NCBI RefSeq assembly: GCF_004298475.1
Contig: NZ_SCRP01000030.1
Location: 1 to 60,048 of the forward strand
Length of the DNA: 60,048 nt
Direction: 5' to 3'
Source: Paraburkholderia sp.
Lineage (GTDB): Bacteria; Pseudomonadota; Gammaproteobacteria; Burkholderiales; Burkholderiaceae
Part shown: in pieces, positions 27,436-35,962 of the stretch
Layout: each line of letters starts with the position of its first letter
Position numbering within the stretch: position 1 is the first letter of the stretch
Position numbers and translations under genes: made by a program
The notes under the pieces: model-generated
The model's input: the letters and a program-made list of their open reading frames with translations, nothing else
The model's database searches: none
Told to the model about the DNA's origin: nothing

Positions 27436-27930
27436 TCAATTCGATTGCCGCAGTTGCCGCCAAACGGCCAACTTTTCTGCGTATGTGACTGAAGCATACG
27501 CCGGGCTGCTCGACGGCAACCGGATGAGCCGATATCGATCCGCCGTCTCACCAAGCGCCCGCATCCCGATCTTCTCCGCAGTTCCGCCGTTGAACGCTAT
27601 GGCGACCAGATTCGGCAATGTATCGATAAGCGCGATCAAGTCGTTGCTTGCGTGGTCACGTATGCGGCTATCGAGGCTCCCAATTCGACGCGCTTCAGCA
27701 ACAACATCCCAAAGACCGATGTGATGATCCAATAACGCTCGCAACCGCGCCGCATAGTCGAGATCGACGAGAGGCACGCCGATCGTGTCGCCGACCAGAT
27801 TAAAAAACTTGTTCTGCGGATTCGCATAGTACTGCCCGTGAGCGAGCGAAACCTCACCGGGCAAGCTGCCTAAAATCAGCACGCGCGTCATCTCATCGAC
27901 GACGGGTGCAAAACACCGCTTGAAAGTCAT
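27436..27930 (-). CDS. DNA-deoxyinosine glycosylase (hypoxanthine-DNA glycosylase)
   Basis: A 164-residue member of the uracil-DNA-glycosylase superfamily branch that removes hypoxanthine from DNA. The N-terminal motif LILGSLPGEVSLAHGQYYANPQNKFF carries the first active-site loop. VVAIAFNGG-type strand and LPSSSPAYAS complete the pocket. ATG 27930 is preceded by GGAG, eight bases upstream of the ATG; a GTG two codons earlier is less likely. It starts 18 bp after the ubiC stop and is probably co-transcribed with it. Two truncated relatives lie downstream. Confidence 0.88.
   Translation of the reverse strand: MTFKRCFAPVVDEMTRVLILGSLPGEVSLAHGQYYANPQNKFFNLVGDTIGVPLVDLDYAARLRALLDHHIGLWDVVAEARRIGSLDSRIRDHASNDLIALIDTLPNLVAIAFNGGTAEKIGMRALGETADRYRLIRLPSSSPAYASVTYAEKLAVWRQLRQSN
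27535..27602. repeat. 68-bp perfect direct repeat, right copy
   Basis: Lies inside the intact glycosylase gene (codons for FNGGTAEKIGMRALGETADR). Identical to 26625-26692. Recombination between copies would delete about 910 bp including ccdAB. Confidence 0.92.
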
Positions 27931-27948
27931 GGGCACTCCGGCAACGGC

Positions 27949-28620
27949 TCAACGCGACGCAGGAAGCTCGCGTTGAGCCGCGTGCGCACGCGAAGCGGTG
28001 TGATCGAGGGGACCGCGTTCGCGTCCCGTGTGCACGACACGGTCGATACGTGCAGCGCCGGCAGCATGAGCGAGATGCGCCCACAGCGCGGGCAGCATGC
28101 ACTCGGTGACGAGCAAAGGCGCGCCATGCCGCTCGAACACCGAGCGGCGCGCCGCATAAGCATGCGGCACCCCTCCAGGTGTCGCATTCGCGGCGAGCGC
28201 ATGCAGCGCGTGCCGTGCATTCACTCGCCGGCTCACGAGCGCCGAGCGCGCCACGCCGCTATCGCGATAGAGGAGTTCCGCCAGCGGGCGCGTGCGCAGG
28301 CTGCGCATCGCGCGCCACGCGCCATGGCTCGCGGCAAGCGGCGTCGCACTGTGCGCGGCGACGAACGGCACGCCGTCGACCACAAGCACGATTTCGCGCA
28401 CCCACGCGCTCGCGCGCGGGGCAAGACCCAGAGCCGCGCACTCGTCTGGCCACGGCAGCTCGACGGCCTCGTGGGTCACGCGCACCTCGACATGTCCGAG
28501 CGTGCGCAAGTGCGCGGTGAGCGAACCGCCGCGCGTGAGCCAGTCTTTCTGATCGGCGCTGAAGCCGGGCATGGGCGCGACGCGCCAGTGCGCGTCGGCG
28601 GCATCGAATCGGATGGACAT
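27949..28620 (-). CDS. ubiC: Chorismate lyase family protein
   Basis: A 223-residue enzyme of the UbiC fold, converting chorismate to 4-hydroxybenzoate and pyruvate, the first committed ubiquinone step. [54 protein letters not shown] and [13 protein letters not shown] (product-site Glu) are recognisable. The start was set at ATG 28620; ATG 28629 is three codons upstream. Downstream 18 bp is the glycosylase gene. Family is clear although identity to enterobacterial UbiC appears low. Confidence 0.82.
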   Translation of the reverse strand: MSIRFDAADAHWRVAPMPGFSADQKDWLTRGGSLTAHLRTLGHVEVRVTHEAVELPWPDECAALGLAPRASAWVREIVLVVDGVPFVAAHSATPLAASHGAWRAMRSLRTRPLAELLYRDSGVARSALVSRRVNARHALHALAANATPGGVPHAYAARRSVFERHGAPLLVTECMLPALWAHLAHAAGAARIDRVVHTGRERGPLDHTASRAHAAQRELPASR

Positions 28621-28670
28621 GGCGCGCATTATAGGCCGCGAATATCTGGCTTCGTGCGAACACACGCAAA

Positions 28671-28708
28671 AGAAAAACCCCTCACGGCACGCGGACCGCG
28701 AGGGGTTT
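28671..28708 (-). terminator. htpG terminator
   Basis: Stem AAACCCCTC/GAGGGGTTT (28675-28683, 28700-28708) with an inner small GC hairpin, followed on the minus strand by TTTTTCTTTT. It lies 53 bp after the htpG stop. Confidence 0.85.
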
Positions 28709-28760
28709 CGAAGCACTTACGCCGTGCGCACCATGCACGCGCGCCGTGCGTGCTGCGCCG

Positions 28761-30686
28761 TCAACCCGCGCGCGCGAGCAGCAGCGCGTTGGTGCGCTTC
28801 ACGAAGCTCGCGGGATCGTCGAGCGCGCCGCCTTCCGCAAGCAGCGCCTGATCGAAGAGCAGATGGCACCAGTCCGCGAAGTCGGCGTGATCGGCGGACA
28901 ACCCCTTCACGAGCGGGTGCTCCGGATTCACCTCCAGAATCGGATGCGAATCGGGCGCCTGCTGGCCCGCTGCCTTCAGCATGCGCTGCAGATAGCCGCT
29001 CATTTCGCCCTCGTCGGCCACGAGGCACGACGGCGAATCGGTCAGGCGGAACGTGAGGCGCACGTCCTTCGCCTTGTCCTTGAGCGTCTCCTTCATGCGC
29101 TCGACGAGCGGCTTCAACGCTTCGCTCACCTTCTCCTGCTGCTGCTTTTCCTCGTCGTTGAGCGCGCCGAGGTCGAGGTCGCCGCGCGCAACGCTCACGA
29201 GCGACTTGCTGTCGAATTCGTTGAGGTACGAGAGCATCCACTCGTCCACGCGGTCCGTAAGCAGCAGCACTTCAACGCCCTTCTTGCGGAACACTTCCAG
29301 ATGCGGGCTGTTCTTCGCGGCCTGCCAGGTATCGGCGGTGACGTAGTAGATCTTCGTCTGCTCGGGCTTCATACGCGCCACGTAATCGGCAAGCGAAACG
29401 TTCTGCTGGGCCGTGTCGCCATGCGTCGTCGCGAAGCGCAGCAGCTTCGCAATGCGCTCGCGATTCGCGAAGTCCTCGCCGATGCCTTCCTTCAGCACCT
29501 GGCCGAATTCCGTCCAGAACGTGGCGAATTTCGCCTTGTCTTCGTCCGTCGTGTCGGCGTCCGTCTGCGCCGGGTCGGCGGCTTGCGCCATCTCTTCGAG
29601 CATGGAGAGCACGCGCTTGGTCACGCCGTCGCGAATTGCCTTGACGTCGCGGCTTTCCTGCAGGATTTCACGCGAAACGTTCAGCGGCAGGTCGCTCGAA
29701 TCGACCACGCCCTTCACGAAGCGCAGATAAGCGGGCAGCAGCTGTTCGGCGTCGTCCATGATGAAAACGCGCTTCACGTAGAGCTTCAGCCCGCCGCGAT
29801 GATCGCGGTTCCACATGTCGAACGGCGCATGCGCGGGCACGTACAGCAGTTGCGTGTATTCGCTGCGGCCTTCGACGCGGTTATGCGTCCACGCGAGCGG
29901 ATTCTGATGATCGTGCGCGAGGTGCTGATAGAACTGCTGATACTGCTCGTCGCTGATCTCGCTCTTCGAACGCGTCCACAAGGCGCTCGCCTGGTTGATG
30001 GTTTCGAACGCATCCTTCGTAACCATCTCGTTCTTTTCGGCGTCCCATTCTTCCGCTTTCATTTCGATGGGCAGGCCGACGTGATCCGAATACTTCTGGA
30101 TGATCGACTTGAGCTTCCACGAGGAGAGCAGTTCGTCCTCGTCTGCGCGCAGATGCAGCGTGATCGTCGTGCCGCGCGCTGCGCGCTCGATTGCCTCGAC
30201 CGAAAATTCGCCCTCGCCCGCGCTTTCCCAGCGCACGGCCTGCGACGCGGGCAGGCCCGCGCGGCGGCTCTCGACAGTGATCTTGTCCGCAACGATGAAA
30301 CCCGAGTAGAAGCCCACGCCGAACTGGCCGATCAGCGCCGCGTCCTTTTGCTGGTCGCCGGACAGCTTGCCGAAGAATTCCTTCGTGCCCGAGCGCGCGA
30401 TCGTGCCGAGGTGTGCGACCACTTCGTCATGGCTCATGCCAATGCCGTTGTCGTCGATCGTGATGGTGCGCGCGGCCTTGTCGTAGCCCACGCGGATGCG
30501 CAGGATCGCATCGTCTTCGTACAGCGCGTTGTTCGCGATGGCCTCGAAGCGCAGCTTGTCGGCCGCGTCCGATGCGTTCGAGATCAGCTCGCGCAGGAAG
30601 ATCTCCTTGTTGCTGTACAGCGAATGGATCATCAGGTGCAGAAGCTGTTTCACTTCCGCCTGGAAGCTCATCGTTTCTTGAGCCAT
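28761..30686 (-). CDS. htpG: Molecular chaperone HtpG (Hsp90)
   Basis: A 641-residue bacterial Hsp90. The GHKL ATPase domain contains [32 protein letters not shown] and [13 protein letters not shown]. The middle domain has the catalytic-arginine region [23 protein letters not shown]. The C-terminal dimerisation domain follows. AAGGA lies 10-14 bases before the ATG. A well-matched sigma-32 promoter is about 95-123 bp upstream and a terminator follows. Confidence 0.98.
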   Translation of the reverse strand: MAQETMSFQAEVKQLLHLMIHSLYSNKEIFLRELISNASDAADKLRFEAIANNALYEDDAILRIRVGYDKAARTITIDDNGIGMSHDEVVAHLGTIARSGTKEFFGKLSGDQQKDAALIGQFGVGFYSGFIVADKITVESRRAGLPASQAVRWESAGEGEFSVEAIERAARGTTITLHLRADEDELLSSWKLKSIIQKYSDHVGLPIEMKAEEWDAEKNEMVTKDAFETINQASALWTRSKSEISDEQYQQFYQHLAHDHQNPLAWTHNRVEGRSEYTQLLYVPAHAPFDMWNRDHRGGLKLYVKRVFIMDDAEQLLPAYLRFVKGVVDSSDLPLNVSREILQESRDVKAIRDGVTKRVLSMLEEMAQAADPAQTDADTTDEDKAKFATFWTEFGQVLKEGIGEDFANRERIAKLLRFATTHGDTAQQNVSLADYVARMKPEQTKIYYVTADTWQAAKNSPHLEVFRKKGVEVLLLTDRVDEWMLSYLNEFDSKSLVSVARGDLDLGALNDEEKQQQEKVSEALKPLVERMKETLKDKAKDVRLTFRLTDSPSCLVADEGEMSGYLQRMLKAAGQQAPDSHPILEVNPEHPLVKGLSADHADFADWCHLLFDQALLAEGGALDDPASFVKRTNALLLARAG

Positions 30687-30730
30687 GTTCGAGGGTCCTT
30701 TTTCGTTGCAATGCGGGTGTTAGAGGTTCG

Positions 30731-30769
30731 GCGCCGCGTACAGTTACGGTGAGTTACGGTGCGCGGCGC
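30731..30769 (-). promoter_or_regulatory. Possible 5'-UTR hairpin in htpG leader
   Basis: An 8-bp GCGCCGCG/CGCGGCGC stem (30731-30738, 30762-30769) encloses two tandem copies of AGTTACGGTG (30742-30761). It lies between the predicted sigma-32 start point and the htpG start codon, about 45 bases from the ATG. A role in mRNA control is conjecture. Confidence 0.4.
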
Positions 30770-30780
30770 GCCGTGCGCAG

Positions 30781-30809
30781 ACTTGGGGACGCACGGCGCG
30801 TATTTCAAG
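30781..30809 (-). promoter_or_regulatory. Sigma-32 (RpoH) heat-shock promoter of htpG
   Basis: On the minus strand CTTGAAA (30809-30803), 14-bp spacer, CCCCAAGT (30788-30781). The consensus is CTTGAAA-N11-16-CCCCATNT, so the match is near perfect. It is positioned to give a leader of about 90 nt for htpG. Confidence 0.85.
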
Positions 30810-30816
30810 GGCCGGT

Positions 30817-30842
30817 CTCAGTTTCCAGCCTCAGTTTCCAAC
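30817..30842. repeat. 13-bp tandem repeat after MocR-type gene stop
   Basis: Two copies of CTCAGTTTCCAGC with one mismatch, directly abutting the stop codon of the minus-strand regulator gene (stop at 30844). Confidence 0.85.
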
Positions 30843-30843
30843 C

Positions 30844-32352
30844 TCACGCACCAGCAGCCGTGCCGCGCCGCGCGACACGGTCGAGATAGTTCGTCAGGAA
30901 CGACGAAAGCGCCGGATCGCCGCAGTTCGCGACGTTAAAACGCATCCAGGTGGTCGGCGACTGGTGCGGCGAGAAGAGGCTCCCCGGCGTCAGCAGAAAG
31001 CCCGCTTCGTGCCCGGCCGCCGTGAGCGCATCGGCGCAGACGCCCGTGTCGGCCCACAGGAACATGCCCGCTCCCGGCGCGGTAAAAAGGCGCATGCCCG
31101 TGCGTTCGAGCATGCGCGCGGCCTTGTCGCGCACGCCATCGAGCCGTGCGCGCAGGCGCTCCACATGGCGCCGGTAGTGCCCTTCGGTGAGCACGCGATA
31201 GAGCACGCGCTCGTTGAGTTCGGGGCTCGTCATGCCCACCAGCATCTTCTGGTCGCTTACCGCCTGCACGACATCGCGCGCGGCGGCGATGAAACCCACG
31301 CGCAGGTTCGGCGCGAGTGTCTTCGAAAAGCTGCCCAGATAGATCACGCGGCGCAACTGGTCGAGGCTCGCGAGACGCGTGGCCGGGTAGCCTGCCGGAC
31401 AGAGATCGCCGTAAATATCGTCCTCGACGACGATGAAGTCGTATTGCTCCGCGAGCCGCAGGATGCGAAACGCCTGCGCAGCCGTGAGCGAGGTGCCGGT
31501 GGGGTTTTGCAGCACCGAGTTGATGACGAGCATCTTGGGCCGCCATGTCGTCACGAGCGACTCCAGCGCGTCGAGATCTGGCCCCTCGGGCGTGTACGGC
31601 ATGCCGACGAGCCGCGCGCCTTGCGACGCGAAGCGCCCGAACATCTGGAACCACGCGGGATCGCCGACGATCACCGTGTCGCCCGGCTGCACGTAGAGGC
31701 GCGCGAGCAGATCGATGGCCTGCGTGACGCCCGACACCATCACGATCTGGTCGGGCGTCGCGCCAATCTCGAACTCGGCGAGGCGCGTCTGCAACTGCTG
31801 GCGCACGGGCAGGAAACCCTGCGGCGAGCCGAAGCCGAGCATCTGCGCGCCGCTCTGGCGCCCGAGCGAGCGCAGCGCGCCCGCGATCAGTTCGCCATCG
31901 AGCCAGCGGGCGGGCAGATAGCCGAGGCCCGGTCCCTTCTCGGGATGCGTCGAAGTCTGGAGCATGTTGCGCAGCAGCCAGACCACGTCGAGCGTGGGCG
32001 GCAAAACCGGCTCAAGCGGCTCTCCAGCGTCGGCCGGGCCGTTCGCGGCGTTCGCGGACTGCCCGCGGCGCTCGATGGCCGTCACGTTGGCGAGCCGCTC
32101 GCGCACATAAAAGCCCGAGCCGCGCCGCGAGTCGAGATAACCCTGCGCGACAAGCCGTTCGTAAGCTTCGACCACCGTGAAGCGCGACACGCCCTTGTCG
32201 AGCGCGAGCTTGCGAATCGACGGCATGCGCATGCCGGGGCGGAACACGCGCTCCTCGATGCGGCGGCGGCCCCACTGCACGAGCTGCTCGACGAGCGTAA
32301 GCGTGGCCGCGTCGTGCGGCGCCGGAATCTGGTCGAGTGGAACGGAGGACAT
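30844..32352 (-). CDS. MocR-type GntR/aminotransferase regulator
   Basis: A 500-residue transcription regulator with an N-terminal GntR winged helix (residues ~20-90: PGMRMPSIRKLALDKGVSRFTVVEAYERL) fused to a fold-type I PLP aminotransferase domain. The PLP lysine is in LGSFSKTLAPNLRVG, and NPTGTS with VVEDDIYGDL are the cofactor motifs. Such PdxR/GabR-like proteins sense amino acids or PLP. ATG 32352 is preceded by nothing strong. It is divergent from the EamA exporter, with three TGTACCG-type sites between, likely its operators. Confidence 0.92.
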   Translation of the reverse strand: MSSVPLDQIPAPHDAATLTLVEQLVQWGRRRIEERVFRPGMRMPSIRKLALDKGVSRFTVVEAYERLVAQGYLDSRRGSGFYVRERLANVTAIERRGQSANAANGPADAGEPLEPVLPPTLDVVWLLRNMLQTSTHPEKGPGLGYLPARWLDGELIAGALRSLGRQSGAQMLGFGSPQGFLPVRQQLQTRLAEFEIGATPDQIVMVSGVTQAIDLLARLYVQPGDTVIVGDPAWFQMFGRFASQGARLVGMPYTPEGPDLDALESLVTTWRPKMLVINSVLQNPTGTSLTAAQAFRILRLAEQYDFIVVEDDIYGDLCPAGYPATRLASLDQLRRVIYLGSFSKTLAPNLRVGFIAAARDVVQAVSDQKMLVGMTSPELNERVLYRVLTEGHYRRHVERLRARLDGVRDKAARMLERTGMRLFTAPGAGMFLWADTGVCADALTAAGHEAGFLLTPGSLFSPHQSPTTWMRFNVANCGDPALSSFLTNYLDRVARRGTAAGA

Positions 32353-32365
32353 GGCGGCTCCCAAC

Positions 32366-32422
32366 TGTACCGAACACTATCGGGCCGATTGTACCGTTAC
32401 TGTCAGACTCCCTACCGGTACA
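32366..32422. promoter_or_regulatory. Candidate MocR operator: three TGTACCG sites
   Basis: TGTACCG at 32366-32372 and 32390-32396 (direct, 24 bp apart) and inverted CCGGTACA at 32415-32422, 25 bp further. Two direct plus one inverted site at about two-helix-turn spacing is a pattern known for MocR/PdxR regulators. The region separates the regulator from the divergent exporter gene. Confidence 0.6.
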
Positions 32423-32518
32423 TTCGATGTCATGAGTCCCGGCAAGGCGCGGGTTCGCGCAGCCGGAAACTGTCCGGTTCCGCCGATTCGGACGCCGCCG
32501 CTCACCGACACTCCAACC

Positions 32519-33427
32519 ATGAAAGCACGCGAAACCCAGGGCATGCTGCTCGGCCTCATCGGCGTCATCATCTTCAGCCTCACGCTGCCGATGACGCGCA
32601 TCGTCGTCGCCGAATTCCATCCGATCCTCAACGGCCTCGGCCGCGCACTCGCCGCCGCCGTGCCCGCCGCGGTGCTGCTTGCCGTGCGCCGCGAAAAACG
32701 CCCCACGTGGCCGCAGGTCAAAAGCCTCGCCGTCGTGTCGCTTGGCGTGATCGTCGGTTATCCCGTGTTTTCCGCGTGGGCGATGAAGACCGTGCCCGCC
32801 TCGCACGGCGCCATCGTCAACGGCCTGCAGCCGCTCGCCGTCGCGATCTACGCCGCGTGGCTCTCGCACGAGCGGCCCTCGAAGGCCTTCTGGCTCAGCG
32901 CGCTCACCGGCAGTGCGCTCGTCGTCGCTTTCGCGCTTCAGGCAGGCGGCGGCGCGCTCCATGCGGGCGATGCGTGGATGCTCGTGGCAGTCGGCATCGG
33001 CGGGCTCGGCTATGCGGAAGGCGCACGGCTCGCGCGCGAACTGGGCGGCTGGCAGGTGATCTGCTGGGCGCTCGTGCTGTCCGCGCCGTTCCTCGCGCTG
33101 CCGGTCGGCTGGCTCGCCTTCCAGCACCATCTCGCGCACCCCGGTCCGGTCGCGCTCAAGACGTGGCTCGCGTTCGGCTACGTCACGCTGTTCTCGCAGT
33201 TCATCGGCTTCTTTGCCTGGTACGCCGGGCTCGCGATGGGCGGCACCGCGCGCGTGGGCCAGGTGCAGTTGCTGCAGATTTTCTTCACGATGGCGTTCTC
33301 GGCGCTGCTGTTCGGCGAGCAGATCGCGCCCGCCGCATGGCTCTATGCGGCAGCCGTCATCGCCACCGTGATGCTCGGCCGCCGCACGGCGATCCGCACC
33401 GCGCCGATACCCGTGCGCGCCGCCTGA
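32519..33427 (+). CDS. EamA/DMT family transporter
   Basis: A 302-residue ten-helix drug/metabolite transporter with two EamA repeats (residues ~10-140 and ~155-290). The family exports amino acids and metabolites. The start was set at ATG 32519 (MKARETQGMLLGLIGVIIFSL); an earlier in-frame ATG at 32432 would add a non-membrane leader. It is divergent from the MocR-type regulator and followed by an aminotransferase and RidA, suggesting an amino-acid related substrate (inference). Confidence 0.9.
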   Translation: MKARETQGMLLGLIGVIIFSLTLPMTRIVVAEFHPILNGLGRALAAAVPAAVLLAVRREKRPTWPQVKSLAVVSLGVIVGYPVFSAWAMKTVPASHGAIVNGLQPLAVAIYAAWLSHERPSKAFWLSALTGSALVVAFALQAGGGALHAGDAWMLVAVGIGGLGYAEGARLARELGGWQVICWALVLSAPFLALPVGWLAFQHHLAHPGPVALKTWLAFGYVTLFSQFIGFFAWYAGLAMGGTARVGQVQLLQIFFTMAFSALLFGEQIAPAAWLYAAAVIATVMLGRRTAIRTAPIPVRAA

Positions 33428-33462
33428 GGCATTTCCAGGCGGCGCCTTATCGTGTGTAATCC

Positions 33463-33490
33463 ACCACACACGGTGCACCACACACGGTGC
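33463..33490. repeat. 14-bp tandem repeat between EamA and aminotransferase genes
   Basis: Two exact copies of ACCACACACGGTGC, 35 bp after the EamA stop and about 45 bp before the aminotransferase start. Confidence 0.88.
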
Positions 33491-33534
33491 ACACGTTTCT
33501 AACTTCTAACGACAACCCTTTACAGGAGACCTTC

Positions 33535-34734
33535 ATGGATCAAAGCGAACTTCAGGGCGCCCGCGCCTGGCAACTGTCCGAGCGCGCCATCAAGCTCACA
33601 AGCTCGGCGATCCGCGAGATCCTGAAAGTCACCGAGCGCCCCGAGGTCATTTCATTCGCGGGCGGCCTGCCCGCACCGTCCACCTTCCCCGCCGAGGCCA
33701 TGCGCGTCGCGGCCGACCGCATCCTGCGCGACAGTCCCGCCGCCGCGCTCCAGTACAGCGCGACCGAAGGCTATCTGCCGCTGCGCGAATGGGTGGCCGA
33801 GCGCTACTCGGTGGGCGGCGCGACGATCCGTGCATCGCAGGTGCTCATCACGACCGGCTCGCAGCAGGCGCTCGATCTGCTCGGCAAGGTGCTCGTATCG
33901 CCGGGCAGCCCCGTGCTGGTCGAGACGCCCACTTACCTCGGCGCGCTCCAGTCGTTTTCGCTTTACGAGCCGCGCTATGTGCAGGTGCCGACCGACGATC
34001 TCGGCCTCGTGCCCGAAGGGCTCACGCCCGCACTGACCGCAGATGCGCGCCTCCTCTACGCGATTCCGAATTTCCAGAACCCGACCGGCCGACGCCTGCC
34101 GCTCGAGCGCCGCGAAGCGCTCGCCGCGTTCGCGCAGCACGCACCGTTCCCGGTGATCGAAGACGATCCGTACGGCGCGCTCGACTACGCGGGCAAGCCG
34201 CTGCCGACGCTGCTCTCGATGGCGCCCGAACACATCGTCCATCTGGGCTCGTTCTCGAAGGTGCTCGCGCCGGGCCTGCGCGTGGGCTACATCATTGCGC
34301 CCGAGGCGCTGCACTTCAAGCTGGTGCAGGCCAAGCAGGCGAGCGATCTGCACACGCCGAGCTTCACGCAACGCATCGTCCACGAGGTCGTGAAGGACGG
34401 CTTTCTCGACACGCACCTCCCGAAGATCCGCGCGCTCTACCGCGACCAGTGCGAGGCGATGCACGCGGCGCTCGCGCGCTACATGCCCGAAGGCGTAAGC
34501 TGGAACAAGCCCGAAGGCGGCATGTTCGTCTGGGTGAACCTGCCCGCGCACATCGACAGCATGAAGCTGCTCGAAGAAGCCATTGCGCAGAATGTGGCCT
34601 TCGTACCGGGTGCGCCGTTCTTTGCAAACGAAGCAAGACGCAATATGCTGCGCCTGTCGTTCGTCACCGTGCCGCCCGAGAAGATCAATGAAGGCATGGC
34701 AAAGCTCGGCGCACTGATTCGCGCGCGGGCCTGA
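33535..34734 (+). CDS. PLP-dependent aminotransferase (fold type I, LysN/AAT-like)
   Basis: A 399-residue class I/II aminotransferase similar to 2-aminoadipate or multi-substrate aminotransferases. ISFAGGLPAPSTFP, LQYSATEGYLPLREW, ITTGSQQALDLLGK, IPNFQNPTGRRLP and the PLP-lysine motif HLGSFSKVLAPGLRVG are all present. CAGGAG lies seven bases before ATG 33535. The downstream RidA gene (78 bp) fits a need to clear enamine by-products. It shares its fold with the neighbouring MocR-type regulator but has no DNA-binding domain. Confidence 0.93.
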   Translation: MDQSELQGARAWQLSERAIKLTSSAIREILKVTERPEVISFAGGLPAPSTFPAEAMRVAADRILRDSPAAALQYSATEGYLPLREWVAERYSVGGATIRASQVLITTGSQQALDLLGKVLVSPGSPVLVETPTYLGALQSFSLYEPRYVQVPTDDLGLVPEGLTPALTADARLLYAIPNFQNPTGRRLPLERREALAAFAQHAPFPVIEDDPYGALDYAGKPLPTLLSMAPEHIVHLGSFSKVLAPGLRVGYIIAPEALHFKLVQAKQASDLHTPSFTQRIVHEVVKDGFLDTHLPKIRALYRDQCEAMHAALARYMPEGVSWNKPEGGMFVWVNLPAHIDSMKLLEEAIAQNVAFVPGAPFFANEARRNMLRLSFVTVPPEKINEGMAKLGALIRARA

Positions 34735-34812
34735 CGACGAACACGTTATTCCCCTGTTTCCACGGCTCCACCAAGCATCATTACGCACAATTTCGTACAA
34801 GGATTTTTGATC

Positions 34813-35277
34813 ATGGCTGACATCAACGTCTACGACCGTCTCGAACAACTCGGCATCACCCTGCCGCAGGCAGGCGCACCCGCCGCGGCCTACGTCATGA
34901 GCGCACAAAGCGGCAACACGGTGTACGTGTCCGGTCACATCGCCAAGAAGGACGGCAAGGTCTGGGCAGGCAAGCTCGGCGAGAACCTCACCACCGAAGA
35001 AGGCAAGGCCGCCGCGCGCGCCATCGCCATCGATCTCATCGCCACGCTGCACGCGCATACCGGCGACCTGAACCGCATCAAGCGCATCGTCAAGCTGATG
35101 AGCCTCGTGAACTCGACGCTCACGTTCACCGAGCAGCACCTCGTCACGAACGGCGCGTCGGAGCTGATCGCCGATGTGTTCGGCGAGAAGGGCAAGCATG
35201 CACGCTCGGCGTTCGGCGTCGCGCAGGTTCCGCTTGGCGCGTGTGTCGAGATCGACCTGATCGCCGAAGTCGCGTAA
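34813..35277 (+). CDS. RidA family protein
   Basis: A 154-residue YjgF/YER057c/UK114 protein. The family hydrolyses reactive enamine/imine intermediates released by PLP enzymes. NVYDRLEQLGITLPQ and NTVYVSGHIAKKDGKVWAGKLG indicate the longer RidA subgroup (YoaB/Rid-other type) rather than E. coli RidA; catalytic arginine is not assured in this subgroup. AAGGA precedes ATG 34813. It follows the aminotransferase in the same orientation. Confidence 0.9.
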   Translation: MADINVYDRLEQLGITLPQAGAPAAAYVMSAQSGNTVYVSGHIAKKDGKVWAGKLGENLTTEEGKAAARAIAIDLIATLHAHTGDLNRIKRIVKLMSLVNSTLTFTEQHLVTNGASELIADVFGEKGKHARSAFGVAQVPLGACVEIDLIAEVA

Positions 35278-35450
35278 GCCTCCAGGCAGTTGCCGCATCC
35301 GGGCCTCGCTTTGCGCGAGGCCCGCTGGTTTTGAAACATGCCGTGCCCGCCAGCGCGCGCCCGGCATGCTGAACGTCACACCCCCGCGCCGCCACGGATA
35401 TCGTGCCGCGCAGCGCTTCCGCCCTCACTTCATCGCCGGTACTTCCCGCC

Positions 35451-35597
35451 ATGACTCTTCGCAGCGTCCGCTTCAAACAGGGCACCGTGATGGGACGCGA
35501 CGGCCGCATCACGATCGACTACGACGACGATGCTCACCAGGTCTGGATCGGCGGCGCGGCGCTCACGGTCATCGACGGCACCTGCCGCCTGCCCTGA
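35451..35597 (+). CDS. Small hypothetical protein
   Basis: A 48-residue acidic reading frame (MTLRSVRFKQGTVMGRDGRI then TIDYDDDAHQVWIGG). Strand-turn-strand periodicity suggests a small beta fold. No Shine-Dalgarno is seen. I do not recognise a family. The remaining space to the next gene (35598-35962) shows nothing else I can support. Confidence 0.4.
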   Translation: MTLRSVRFKQGTVMGRDGRITIDYDDDAHQVWIGGAALTVIDGTCRLP

Positions 35598-35962
35598 ACA
35601 ACTGACCACCTGAATGCCTGCGCACGCAACACAGTCGAACGCTCGTGCGGCAGGCGCAAAACCGCGCATTTCGCACACGCAAGCGATGCGCAATCGCACA
35701 TCTATGCAGCACGCGTCGATACCGTGGGCACGCGGTAACAGGTCTCGCGTTTACCCCATCCGCTAACCCTTCCGCAAACAATCCTCAGCCTTTAATATCG
35801 CGGCATCGGGTGCCGAAACGCGCCCCGCGTCACCGTCCAGCGCGCCTCGTCCGCGCGCGTCTCGACCTTTCCCCAGAGCATGCCGCAGATGAATCCGAGC
35901 GCTTCGTTGCTGTCCCGGCTGCCGCACCCGCGTCGCGCCGAATCACGCCTGCACCGATCGAG

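Noticed and set aside
28746..30752. 668-codon open frame antisense to htpG
   Set aside because: Same GC-driven shadow effect; the composition is that of an antisense reading frame and htpG is certain.
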